Both the position numbers and the translations under genes were made by a program. 64,000 nt of DNA from Haliclystus octoradiatus. Lineage: Eukaryota; Cnidaria; Staurozoa; Stauromedusae; Haliclystidae. The DNA lies in the NCBI GenBank assembly GCA_916610825.1, contig OU744446.1:12892538-12956537 (forward strand). Reading direction: 5' to 3'. Shown here piece after piece: positions 48,201 to 57,900 of this stretch; the first letter of the stretch is position 1; every line of letters starts with the position of its first letter. A model generated the notes under the pieces. The model had not been told where the DNA came from. It worked only from the letters and a program-made list of their open reading frames with translations, and made no database searches.

Positions 48201-51200
48201 AACATCAAGACTATCCACTCGCTCCTCAGAAAATGAGTATAGAAAATGAAATGTTATCTCCTTATCAATTAAAGGGGCAAAATTGACCGGCGACTGCTGC
48301 GAGCACAAATTGAATTTATGCTTAGCGTAATTCAACCGTCTCGCTTTGAAACAATTGTTATACGCAGGCCTAACTTGTAATAAAATTCATGTCAACAATG
48401 AACATTGTGACATTGTGTTATAACAACAAGCGTGCACGTGATCCTAAGTGCGTAGCGCCTGCGGGTCATTTTTGCTCCTTTAACTATTTACCAAGAATTA
48501 CATAAAACAGCAGAAGGTCCATCGCCAACAACACCTAAACTCGTTTCCAATCTTTTTGACAGCGTTTGAGCAAGATTGTCGGCTGAAAAGTTACATCGAT
48601 TTCAACACAGAAAAAAGAACACTAGCTACGACTGATTTTGAAAAAGATATTTTCAAATTGATGAATAATGCTACTTTTGGAAAAGTCTCGAGAGAGTACG
48701 AAACAGAAGACATTTTACGATTATCAACAATGACGAAGACCAACTGAAGAGAGCGACATGCAAGCCTTCATTCAAACACTTCACCATTATCAATGAAAAT
48801 TTGATTATTGTGGAAAAGCAGAAGATTCGGGTTGATCTCGATAGACCCATTGCTGTGGAGTTCTCTTTTCTTGATCTGAGCAAATTATCCATGCTCTCCT
48901 TTCATTATGATTACATAAAACAAAAGTATCCCGGAGAATTAAGCAAGTTGGCCTACACCGACACTGATTCTCTTCTTTACAAAATAATTACCGAAGATTT
49001 ATACGCTGACATGAAAAGTGATGGTCATTTATTTGATTTCAGCAACATGCCGAAAGAACATAAATGCTATTCAGAAGAAAACAAGAAGAAAATCGGGAAG
49101 ATGAAAGATGAAATGGGTCGTACCCTAATAGAAAGAGTCACTCTGCTAAAGAGTAAAGTGTATGCCAATAAATATGGTTCAAAAGAAATAAAAGAAGCGA
49201 AAGGTGTGCGAAAGAACGTTGTGAACAAAAAGATTCACTAGCAAACATATGAAGATTGTCTCTTCAACAATAATCGGGTAATGCTAAAAATACGATCCAT
49301 AAAGTCTCACCGACAACAATTGAAATCTGTCATTCAGAATAAATTATCATTAACTTGCTATGACGATAAACGTTACATTCTCCCAGATGGAATAAATACC
49401 TTACCTCATGAACACTTTAAAATTAAACAATTAACAGAATAGTTATAAACGCCTTTGTACATTAAAAAGATTAAAACATAAATTTATTTTGTAATCATTT
49501 TTATTTTTTATTTTATTTTGAAGACTTAATACATACAATAAAAAAAACATAATTAATTTTTGTAATCATTTTTTTTTTTGAAGACTTAATACATACAATA
49601 GAAAAAACAAATTTATTTTGTAATCATTTTTTTTTTAAATAATCATCAATCTTTGTAAATGTTATGATCAATCCATACCGGATAAAATACAAAAGATGAA
49701 AATAAAAAAAGTTGTTTTCCAATTTAGTCAAATTTACTTCTCAATATATATTACAACATTTACAAATAATTTCTCTTCTTCAGGTAGAATATCCAGGCTG
49801 ACTTTCCTGGGCTTCATTTCTACTAAAATAAGGATACCATAATTTATCCTTTCTCAATTTAATTTCAAACAATAATTCATTCACAAATATCTCTTTCAAT
49901 TCTTCATCCGCTTTCATCATACTTTTATTCATGCTGACCATCTCATCCCAACTGATTTCTCTTTCGTCTGTCTCTTTGATAAATTGTCGCAAATCAGTTC
50001 GAGCATTCCACTCATATATACTTTCATAGATTTCATCATCCATTTCCATTACCATTGCCTCTGTTGAATCTAACAAATAGATTTGATGATCTTTCTGCGA
50101 TAAACTTTCAATGTTACAGCCATAGCAACAATCTCTTATAAGTTTTCAAAGTCGTCTGCCACTTGAGAAGCACATATTTGCATAAATCGTTTCTCAAGTA
50201 GTCGATTCATTGTTTTAGTATTGCTTGTTTCCATTTTGCTAATATTTTTTCATCAATCAATCTAATTTACACCTCATTTATAGGTTTGCAAAGTCATACC
50301 CCATTGACTCTCGCTAATCCCATTGTGTTACTCGATCTGATTGATTATCCATTGTTTTAGTATGATCGAATGATTATCCATTGTTTTAGTATGATCGAAT
50401 GATTATACATTGTTTTAATATGATTGAATGACAATCCATTGTCTGTGCCAAGAACAATACTACGCATACTAGTCTAATGGAAAGTCTGTGAATCTTTAAA
50501 AGATAGTTTTCAAAGTTTAGACTTTCACAAAGTTGCATCCCTATATCTACAGCAATAGGCAAAAACGGCAACTATCTATTTTTTCAGACTTGTATTTGAT
50601 ACAATCTTTTCAGAAGCAGATAAAATGGTCTGACTTTTGTAAGACTTTTCTTGAACAACTCTGGGGGGCATAGACTGTGCTTTAAAGAAGTCATTGAGAA
50701 AATCTAGCATCCACAAAACTAATGGCAGAAAATATAAAAGAGCAGTTTGAGAGGGGTCTATAAAATTTGAACAAAAAGGATCAGGTTGCAAAATGAAAAC
50801 CTTTGACAACCATCAAACACAATATGACAAGTCAACACACATAATATATCAGCATCAGAAAAATCAAAGGAGTGGCTAAATCACAAGGATTGTTGAAGGA
50901 TTTCAAAGTCAGGTGGAATTTGTTGTCCTTTGCTGAGGATTTAAAAGACGATTCAGTGTTTGATCTCCTACCTTTGCTAAAATCTGATCCTGCTGCTTCC
51001 AAAATTGCACCAAGATTCTTTAATGCCTTAAAAAAAAATGATACCACATCAAATTTCAATAGACATTGCAATTCGTTTCAAATTTAGATATATAGCAGGT
51101 TAGAATAAGAGACAAAGAGGAGCCAAAAGCATTTCTCCGTTACTCAGAGTTTCACGTGTTTAATTGCAATCTTCAGATGTGATACTTCTATAATAGTAGT

Positions 51201-54185
51201 ATCGGTATTACATCTGCAAATCGCAATTGAACATACGGAAAAGGCTTTTACCTCATCTTTGTCTGCTATCCTATAATGCTCTGTTTTACCCAATATTCAG
51301 CAATTTCATTCCATATGCGTATCTGAGTTTACAATCAATATAATAAATCTATTATCATATGTAGCAAGTTATAATATATCTTCTTGAAGTATATTATACA
51401 TGTTTTCTGAGGCTGAAGCCTGTAGCTATGTACTGTAAAATCTAATCTAGACGGTGTCGCCCTACCGAAGGCACCCGTACCACTCCTCTATTTCTAGATG
51501 AGTGGCTTTTTTTCGCTGAAAGCAATGATTTTAAACGCTCTTTGTTGATCTCAGTCGCGACACTGCAGATCAATTTCAACAGATTTCATGGCAGATAAGT
51601 CTCGATTGTCAATGCGCAACGATGCGCCGCAGCTACTCACAATGCAATTCCCTCTGGACCATTCCATCCGCCATCCTCAGATGGTACTCATTTGATGTTT
51701 CAGATAAAGTCAAGGCTGAGTTGACCTTAGGGGGATTTGAACCACGGTCGATCAGATATGATCCGATCTGAAGTTCGGTTGCTCTGCCATCTGAGCTAAT
51801 CCTCCTCTTATGTACTGTACACAGATTACAGTACAACTTAGCAAGAACAAGTTGCTAAGTTGCTTGCTTAGATAGGGGCTGGGCTATAAAAGCCCCTTTG
51901 TATTTAGACACTTCATAAAAGGTAGTTTGTTTTTAACTATCTACCCTGATTGTTCTTGTCATGCTTTATTGACAGACATGAAACAGCAAAATAACGGTTA
52001 CTAATTATTCCTAATAAACATTCCAATTTAACCAACTGGTATGAAAAGCATGCTTACTTGACGTGTTTGTGATTCTACATCTGGGCCTACAAAATCCATT
52101 GTCTGAAAATAAAGAAAGAAAACATGTACTGTATTACTTAGCAGTCAAGGGATTGAAGAAATGAAGGAGACCAGGCAGACAAGAAGTTGTGTATACATTT
52201 GCAGGATATTTGGGACGTCAGCGCAAGAAAATTATGCTGCTTTAATATAACCATTGAAATAAATAAAATTTGATGAAATACAAAATAGTGTTTTGTTGTT
52301 GAATGATTGAAATTATAAAGGGATACAGTAGTACAAGCAAAAAAACATCTGCTGATGTGAAAACGGTCACAAATTATGATAGCTCAGATAGCGTAGTTGT
52401 CAAATTTTTTACGCAAAAAGTAACTGTTTTCAATCGGTATATATTACGAGTAAGGAAATTATGTAGAGCCAATCAGTGCCTAACGTAGAGCCAATCCAAC
52501 GCCAAAAGCTCAAAACTTACGAAACAAATGTGCATCAGCCCTACTAGTCCCAGGCCTTTTTTTAAGGTTTAGTACGTCATCTGAAACACAAAATTCCAAT
52601 TCTTTTGATTCTGGTTTCTTCAAAAATTTACTACAAATCTACCACAAGTTTTAGAACGGCTAAGAAACATAAAAAGGTAGGCTATCGCAACAAACGCTAG
52701 CCATGAAGTGCAGTTTCAAAGTTGAATCACTTTTTATTTATTATCGTCTCTATAAAGTGTACAGTAGATTTTTAGTAAATGTATTACAATACAATCAATA
52801 ATAATTTCAAAAATCATTTAAAACAAACTTTACACATTTGTATTTCAAAAGGGCCTACTGAAATAATAATGTTGTAAATTATGTTTTAAATTAGATAGGC
52901 TACTGATTGATTACAGATCATTTCCAAATCCTGTAATATACCAGTGGAATAAGGTTACGTTTTGTTAAAAAAAAATGTGACAACTATAGTAAAATACTAG
53001 CTCAGGTAACCTACCTCTGCATCTAATCCAAGTTGTCCAGATACGTACAGCATTTTATCAACTTGCACTGCTTGGCTGCATGAACATAAAAATATAAAGA
53101 AAGTTTTATTTTATCAATTCACATCAGCCAGTGCGCCAGTAAACTATTCCATTTTATAATAATACCTGAAAAAGCAGATCTGCAGATCAGAATTCATCAA
53201 TACTGTGACCATTAGGATGGGATGCTGTATAAGTGTATACTTCATAGTTATTAAAATTATGTTTAAATACAGTCAGTATATGATAAAAGGCTTTGCCTTC
53301 TGGATCACAAGGATTTTGAGCTTTTCTTCTGGAATCTTTGTTGACGTGTGACCCACAAATATGGAAAATATCAATTTTCTTTTGGATTTTGGATTAGTCT
53401 TTCCGATCTTTCTACACTAGTCCTTGCGACACTAATTCAATTTATTTAATTTTATAAATATAAATCAAAACAGTAATTATCATTTGATAAGCTATACAAT
53501 AAGTGTTGACTTTGCGCCACGCGAGATCATAACAAATCTTTATAATCTACCAATTTATTCCCCCTAGCAGCCTATCAGTTCAGCCCCCACAAAGCATGCC
53601 CAGAATAAACATGAAAATGAAATGAAGACACCCCTTTGCAGTCGAGTTTATAGGCAGGATCTTTCCAGCAATGACTTTTACATAAATGACATTTTTTCAT
53701 CCATCGTTGCACCATTTGCAGAAGAACCACCTTTTGTGCTCAGACGCCAACATCTTGTTCAAATGTATCACTGATGCTCCCAATGATTTTGATTATTTTC
53801 TTGTGTGCTGCCTGCTGCCTGCTTAGGCACCATCGAAAAACATGGACAACATAATTTCACAAATGCTCAAAATTCTGTTCAATACCAAATGAAATTGCTA
53901 TATATTCAGGCATGAGAGTAAAAGTTCAGTAAGAAAAGAGAAAAATCCTTTGAATTCTTATAACCGTTAGCAACCTAGCTCTTATTGATAACTTTTGTGA
54001 TGAGATACAGATTGAGCAATTCTTGGCAATAATTCTGTTGTCATTGAAACAATAAAATGGGCAGAACCTTTAGTTTTATCGTTAGTCAATTAACTTAATT
54101 ACATCTCAAGCAGGATATCTAATATTTCACAATGATTGCATCTATCTTTTCCAATATATATATATATAATTATTTGATTTTCCCA

Positions 54186-54216
<31 letters not shown>

Positions 54217-54638
54217 TTTGATTATACACAATATCTAAGTGCATCGTGTTCTTTTCGCTATCATCCGATGGCAGTAGCCTACCAAGTACCAACAACAACA
54301 ACAACAACTAAATACTATCAACCTGATATGGCCGACATGCTATCTAAATCAACCATGGAAAACTTTTTCAAAGCGCGTCATCTCGTCATAGTAAGGCTTC
54401 GAGAATAGGCCAATATAGTAACTCACACATAGTATAACATAGGAAACTATCAAAAAAAAATTGTAAATCAACTTATCGACCAACAAAAATTTAACTTTAA
54501 ATTTAAAATTAGCTCACATATACATTTCCAAAGAAAAAGAGGGGCAAACTTCCCCCAAAAATTAGAATTTGCTTACCTGTATGCTCCAATTGCACCAGGT
54601 GCTTTTACAGTGTTGATAACTCGTCTTATAGCAGCCAT
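42205..54638 (-). CDS. RIDA: RidA/UK114 2-iminobutanoate deaminase
   Basis: Seven exons on the minus strand: 54577-54638, 53015-53075, 52058-52102, 50972-51026, 44084-44152, 43714-43769, 42205-42261. They sum to 405 nt, 134 aa (human RIDA is 137), with all phases compatible. The start is MAAIRRVINTVKAPGAIGAYSQ. The family landmarks are all present: Tyr20 in GAYSQ, LYVSGQLGLD in exon 2, ALKNLGAILEAAGSDFSK in exon 4, VVKTTVLLEDINDF in exon 5, PARAAFQVGKLPK with the substrate-carboxylate-binding Arg106 in exon 6, and IEIEAVAIVG with the catalytic Glu123 in exon 7. RidA enzymes hydrolyse reactive enamine/imine intermediates made by PLP enzymes, in cytosol or mitochondria, as trimers. Intron 4 (44153-50971) contains a whole Polinton remnant. 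Nothing suggests the coding sequence is damaged. Confidence 0.95.
42690..43110. repeat. Dispersed repeat, copy with MITE insertion
   Basis: 42690-42745 and 42938-43110 match 55505-55730 ('ttgtatagaactttttttt' and 'gcgtttttgcatagcgcaac' versus 'ttggatagcactttttttct' and 'gcgtttttgcatagtgcgac'). The 192-bp MITE at 42746-42937 interrupts this copy only. Confidence 0.75.
42746..42937. mobile_element. pogo/Tigger-type MITE, 192 bp, TA target duplication
   Basis: The left end TA|CAGTGTAAGCCGCTTAAGTG and right end CACATAAACGGGTTACACTG|TA are inverted repeats. 'ttatccgat' motifs recur inside. A related fragment begins at 17100 (acagtgtaaccagcttaat). The uninterrupted repeat at 55505-55730 serves as an empty site. 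Confidence 0.85.
43917..43996 (-). repeat. tRNA-like sequence (SINE head or tRNA pseudogene)
   Basis: On the minus strand it has an A-box-like TTAGCTCAGTCAGAGC, an anticodon-arm-like CCGAACTTCAGATC and a B-box-like GATTCAAATCCCCC. The acceptor stem does not pair, so this is not a working tRNA gene. It is close to 51728-51806. Confidence 0.6.
44231..44236 (+). repeat. Polinton target site duplication, left
   Basis: CTAATG, repeated directly at 50474-50479. Polintons make 6-bp target duplications. Confidence 0.85.
44237..44449. repeat. Polinton left terminal inverted repeat
   Basis: 213 bp, inverted copy at 50262-50473. It contains three tandem ~29-bp units around 'catactaaaacaatggataa' (44276-44367), then 'gggattagcgagagtcaatg' and 'ataaatgaggtgtaaattag'. 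Confidence 0.9.
44489..45180 (+). pseudogene. Polinton left-end ORF, unknown function, broken
   Basis: Starts at ATG 44489 (MAQAMLNNKTRI), 40 bp inside the left TIR. An in-frame TAA interrupts at 44630-44632, after which the same frame continues (VTYGRKEDADSS) to about 44850. There a frameshift leads to the last block (LERVYARSKDG, ending TTDAFF) and a TGA at 45178. The intact form would be about 230 residues. I do not recognise the family; its place beside the TIR and its orientation suggest an element gene. Confidence 0.6.
45753..46170 (-). other. Two candidate exons inside the Polinton
   Basis: On the minus strand, 46143-46170 (ctacag|ATGACTCAATTC, donor cttt|gtaagt) and 45753-45849 (tttcag|CCACTCCCG, donor gactgc|gtgagt) splice in frame to give MTQFNEEIL followed by STPEHKERFMEAALVFIAKD and a Trp/Cys-rich end. 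Four good splice sites and an open frame suggest a real spliced gene piece. Whether it belongs to the element or is an alternative RIDA exon is unknown. Confidence 0.4.
47480..47575. repeat. Short tandem duplication, ~53 bp
   Basis: 'atagataatacattgatacg' near 47485 is repeated with small changes near 47538, just downstream of the protease fragment. Confidence 0.6.
47602..47925 (-). pseudogene. Polinton adenovirus-type cysteine protease, C-terminal part
   Basis: Minus-strand frame of about 107 residues containing NISNDVCGQHCIYASFVL, the nucleophile-Cys region of the adenovirus-like (C5/Ulp1-type) protease found in Polintons, then VFIRFERKS and NDAMVRRFCNKLF. The N-terminal part with the catalytic His is absent upstream of about 47925, where DNA polymerase sequence on the other strand begins. 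In intact elements this protease is thought to process capsid proteins. Confidence 0.75.
47906..49441 (+). pseudogene. Polinton family B DNA polymerase, C-terminal half, broken
   Basis: Three blocks in three different frames. 47906-48286 carries motif A as YLDRNNLYG (about 48023-48049) and later YPLAPQKM. 48556-48747 has YIDFNTEKR and FKLMNNATFGK (motif B). 48801-49241 has YTDTDSL (motif C, about 48954-48974) and TLLKSKVYANKY. The first block is cut by a 207-bp TTAA-flanked MITE at 48273-48479, and further frameshifts lie near 48500-48550 and 48747-48800. Degraded coding sequence runs on to about 49441. The exonuclease and terminal-protein parts that normally precede motif A are missing. In intact elements this enzyme copies the DNA by protein priming. 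Confidence 0.9.
48273..48479. mobile_element. TTAA-flanked MITE, 207 bp, inside the Polinton polymerase
   Basis: TTAA at 48269-48272 and 48480-48483 flanks inverted ends AGGGGCAAAATTGACC and GGGTCATTTTTGCTCCT. The layout (TTAA, AGGG, poly-A/T core, GACC) matches the ends of the 962-bp element at 21871-22832, so both probably belong to one piggyBac-like family group. It interrupts the polymerase frame and is therefore younger than the Polinton. Confidence 0.8.
49480..49637. repeat. Tandem repeat, ~63-bp unit
   Basis: Units contain 'tttattttgtaatcattttt' and 'gaagacttaatacatacaat', repeated about 2.5 times between the polymerase remnant and the right-end ORF. Confidence 0.75.
49780..50235 (-). 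pseudogene. Polinton right-end ORF, unknown function, broken
   Basis: Reads inward from the right TIR: ATG at 50233-50235 (METSNTKTMNRLLEKR), a frameshift near 50130, then a frame containing RDCCYGCNIES and EIYESIYEWNARTDLRQF, and ending at 49780. The paired-Cys motif followed by an acidic helical domain is reminiscent of small uncharacterised Polinton ORFs. Function is unknown. Confidence 0.55.
50262..50473. repeat. Polinton right terminal inverted repeat
   Basis: 212 bp, inverted copy of 44237-44449, including the three ~29-bp subrepeats ('tgattatccattgttttagt' units). Confidence 0.9.
50474..50479 (+). repeat. Polinton target site duplication, right
   Basis: CTAATG, a perfect direct copy of 44231-44236. 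Confidence 0.85.
51728..51806 (-). repeat. tRNA-like sequence, probable SINE head
   Basis: On the minus strand: GGATTAGCTCAGATGGCAGA (A-box), CCGAACTTCAGATCGG (anticodon-arm-like) and GTGGTTCAAATCCCCC (B-box). The acceptor arms do not pair and the arm after the anticodon is long, so it is not a normal tRNA. Together with 51430-51727 it may form one SINE of about 380 bp. A second copy lies at 43917-43996. Confidence 0.6.
54158..54222. repeat. (TA)n microsatellite, tandemly duplicated
   Basis: 'cccaatatatatata...taattatttgatt' occurs twice in a row with different TA lengths, in RIDA intron 1. Confidence 0.85.
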
Positions 54639-54931
54639 AGTTATAAATTAAATGTAACAATCACTTAAAAAATGTTTGTATTTTCTATCAATTTTGAAGT
54701 AAACTAGACAGCTTCACGATCTTTCATGTGCAAAGTGATTTTGATTCAACGCATGCGCAATGATAAGGAAATTCACGTGATGTTTTCAATACTGCAAATC
54801 TAAATCTAAAATACAAAAGGTTTCTTTTGGATAACATTTATTTCGATGTAAACATAATGAAAAAGGACCAAGCTTATTCGAAGGATTAATTAGATACCTG
54901 AGAGAATTTACTTCAATTCTAGACATCAGTT
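54639..54931. promoter_or_regulatory. Divergent intergenic region, candidate bidirectional promoter
   Basis: Only 293 bp separates the RIDA start codon (54638, -) from the proposed start of the membrane-protein gene (54932, +). It contains ACGCATGCGCAA at 54750-54761, close to the NRF-1 consensus (GCGCATGCGC core), which is common in housekeeping and mitochondrial gene promoters. That both genes share it is inference. Confidence 0.4.
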
Positions 54932-57900
54932 ATGAATGTATCATGTAATGTGTTGGTTGCAAGTCGCTTAGATACACTGGTGTTGAACAAGAACTGTATG
55001 TTTAAGTATTTATTATTTTGACATTTTTTATGTAATTTTAATTTACGTCTTCATATAGAGAGTTCTAGATAAATCACACTCTCGTAAGCCACTATGTGGC
55101 ATATATATATACATATATATATGTGTCTATATTTAAGTTTCGTGCTAAGGTTTATGCTCCTTTATTCAATGTAGAAGTTTATTACCCTTAACTCCTAGTA
55201 TCATAACAGAATGCTCTATCTACCTATTTCATTAGTTTTTTTTTATTTTAATAGATAAAGAGATAGACCCTAGCAAGCATATTATGCTGACGCATACAAA
55301 ACATGCAAAGCCGTTTTTAACCCCCTGGTGGCATTTGTAGCAGCATTTGTAGTAGCATAAGTTATTGTAACTCTTGAACATCAAATTATAAACTCACCTA
55401 CATTAACTAAATAATAATACCATGTACTAGCGTATTGCCAGTCTGCAGAGTGCGCCAGAGCGCTCTTCTCTCCAAACTGGGCGTACCTTACTGCTGTATC
55501 ATGTTTTAAAGTGTTTCGCCTTTGGGGTCACAACTGATTTGGATAGCACTTTTTTTCTATCGGTAAATGTCACTGCTGCGTTTTTGCATAGTGCGACTGT
55601 TTCCCTGTCAAAATTTGTCTTAAACATTGTATTTTGGTGATTCTCTTCCCAACTATTGGAACCATAAAAGGAACAAAATTATATATGACAAGAGAGTTTG
55701 ACCGTGACATTCTACGTTTTAATTGCTACAGGCAAAACGAAAGTCGGGATCGCTTTACTTCATCTTTTTTTTTTCAAAGTCGGGAAATTTGATTTTATTC
55801 TTCTCCAATTTGAAAAATGACTAAATTATAAGGAATCTTTCCTGTGCAAAATTTCCCTAAGGTTTTTGAATACATTGATATTATTAGTAGGCCTAGTGCT
55901 TTATTTTAAATGTTATTCGTATGAGGAATCATCATTACGAAAACAATGAAGGAAGACCTTTTTAGTGAATCCGTTGTACATTTTCACTGATTACACGTAT
56001 ATTGCATACGTGTTGCCTTAATATATAGCCTAGTCAATACTGAATTTTTGCATGTTACTAAAATGTCCATTATAAACATGTTGTCCTTTTACAGAGGTGG
56101 TTGCTATAACAGGATTGACTGTATATTTCAATGGGTTAGGTATGCTATATTTGAAATTCTTGCTACTACTTTCAGGTTCTTCTCCAATCAATAACGTGGA
56201 ATCTCCAGCCACAACAATATTGTTCTCCACAGAAGCAGGTGTTGCATTTCTTTTATCCTGTATTATCTACCTGAAATTCAACAGGTAATCTTCTTAATCT
56301 ATCATCAGACAGGATATTAAGGGAATATTAACCATACTAAACATCACGGTCCGAGAAAACCCGGCAACCTGGCAACTAGGTTTCTGGGAGGCTTGCCAGA
56401 ATTCCATGATATTGAAATGTTTTTCATTTCTCTCTTCGGATTAGAGAAATTGATATATTGCAAAAAAAATATATATATATATCGCGCCATTGAAAATCAT
56501 CAATTGAACTGAAATAATCCATTAATTTAAAATCAATTTGAAAGACAAATCCTTTCATGCTACCAAGTTTGATTTCTGCTAGCAGAATTCAAAAGAAAAT
56601 AGACGAAGGATCCTGGCATGGTTTTCCCCTTCTAACAAGCATTGCTCAAATGGTAAAAACGAAAAGTTCTTCTCTAAGAATAACAGAGTGATCTTGTTTG
56701 TAAATGAAACAAATGTGATCCTCTGTCAAATCAATGGTTTAATTTTCTCTACAATCTATTTAAGACAGCTATATACTGTGTCACATAATTATGAGGTGAA
56801 TTGATTCTCTTCATTTTAGTGTTAGTGTTTTGAATTTGAGCATTCGAATAGGTGCAATATCAAACACATGGTGGATATTTTATTTCTGTGTGATTGGCAT
56901 CAGGTAGGTATAGTATATATTTAACTGAACATCCTTTATCTTTATGTTTGTTACAAGTGTGCTTTGACATACAATGTGGCACGCCTTCATCAGCCAACTG
57001 ACTTCATATCATTCTATGCATGTATGCAGAAATATAATTATTTATATAGAAAGGTATCCTGTATAAGCCTGTGACCCTTCTGACCCTTGAGTTTAAGTTT
57101 TTAACTTTTTGCATATTTTGGAGTCAAGCTGGCCCAGGCGACATTGAGGCGGATGTGAGATGTTGCTACCTTTTTATATGGGAATTGCCTCTCATGCTCA
57201 GTCTAGTAAGCCAGACTGATCTTGCTTTTCCAACCTCTTATTACTTCTGTTGTCTTGTTCTGCTGTCCCGCAAAAATTGTGACTAAAGAAGCTACAGCCA
57301 AATTCAACCTGAATGTTGTTACTGAAATATAACATCTATAAGTCAATGATGATTGAGGTTCCTGCTAAGTCTGTTAAAATCAAACATTTCCTGTCTCCCC
57401 TAAGGTGGGATCTTGCTGCTCATTTGAGATTCAATCTAAGTAGGCTGGGCTACTCTGCAAAGCATATGAACACACGTCACTAGGACAATAGCAATAGACT
57501 AGAGAACAATTAATCACATCAAAAGTTGTTGTATCATCTTGCTTAACTGGCTCACCTCATATATAAACGTGTACCCCTTTCTTTAGCAGATTAAAATTAG
57601 TTGTGAAATAATCAATTAATCATGTGTGTTCAATATTTTTCAGATGTGTCATTGGTGGGATTCAATATTCTTATAGATTCACAGAAGAAGGATTCTTTAA
57701 TGCAGGTATAATAATTTTGTCAACATGTACCATGACTTATTACTAAAAATTTTGTGATCATGAAAGACTTGATTTTACTGAATAAACCCTGTATTTAAAG
57801 GTTAGGCCTACTTGTCTATAGTGGTTGGATTACGTAGACCTATTTATTGAATGAATGAATTACGAATGAATTACGAATGAATTAGATAATCAAGTGTCCA

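Larger units (their letters stand above)
44237..50473. mobile_element. Polinton (Maverick) remnant, 6237 bp, in RIDA intron 4
   Basis: Terminal inverted repeats at 44237-44449 and 50262-50473, starting AGTAGTATGCG and, from the other end, ACTAGTATGCG; 6-bp CTAATG duplications outside; and inside, pieces of a protein-primed family B DNA polymerase and an adenovirus-type cysteine protease. Intact Polintons are typically 15-20 kb and also carry an integrase, a packaging ATPase and capsid genes, none of which I see. So more than half is missing, while the ends and target duplications survive. All coding pieces carry stops, frameshifts or truncations. The element probably moved as a unit and was deleted inside, or is a non-autonomous derivative mobilised by others. 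Confidence 0.9.

Noticed and set aside
51728-51806. Functional tRNA gene, possibly with a UCA anticodon
   Set aside because: A- and B-boxes are visible but the acceptor stem does not pair and the anticodon stem needs an 8-nt loop.
52303-52488. 61-codon open frame near RIDA exon 3
   Set aside because: Antisense position in a RIDA intron, no motif, no splice support.
56097-56175. ATG and hydrophobic stretch continuous with the exon at 56176
   Set aside because: This sequence is the end of a dispersed pogo/Tigger-type repeat. An upstream exon at 54932-54995 joins in the right phase through a good acceptor, so it is a better start, though direct proof is lacking.
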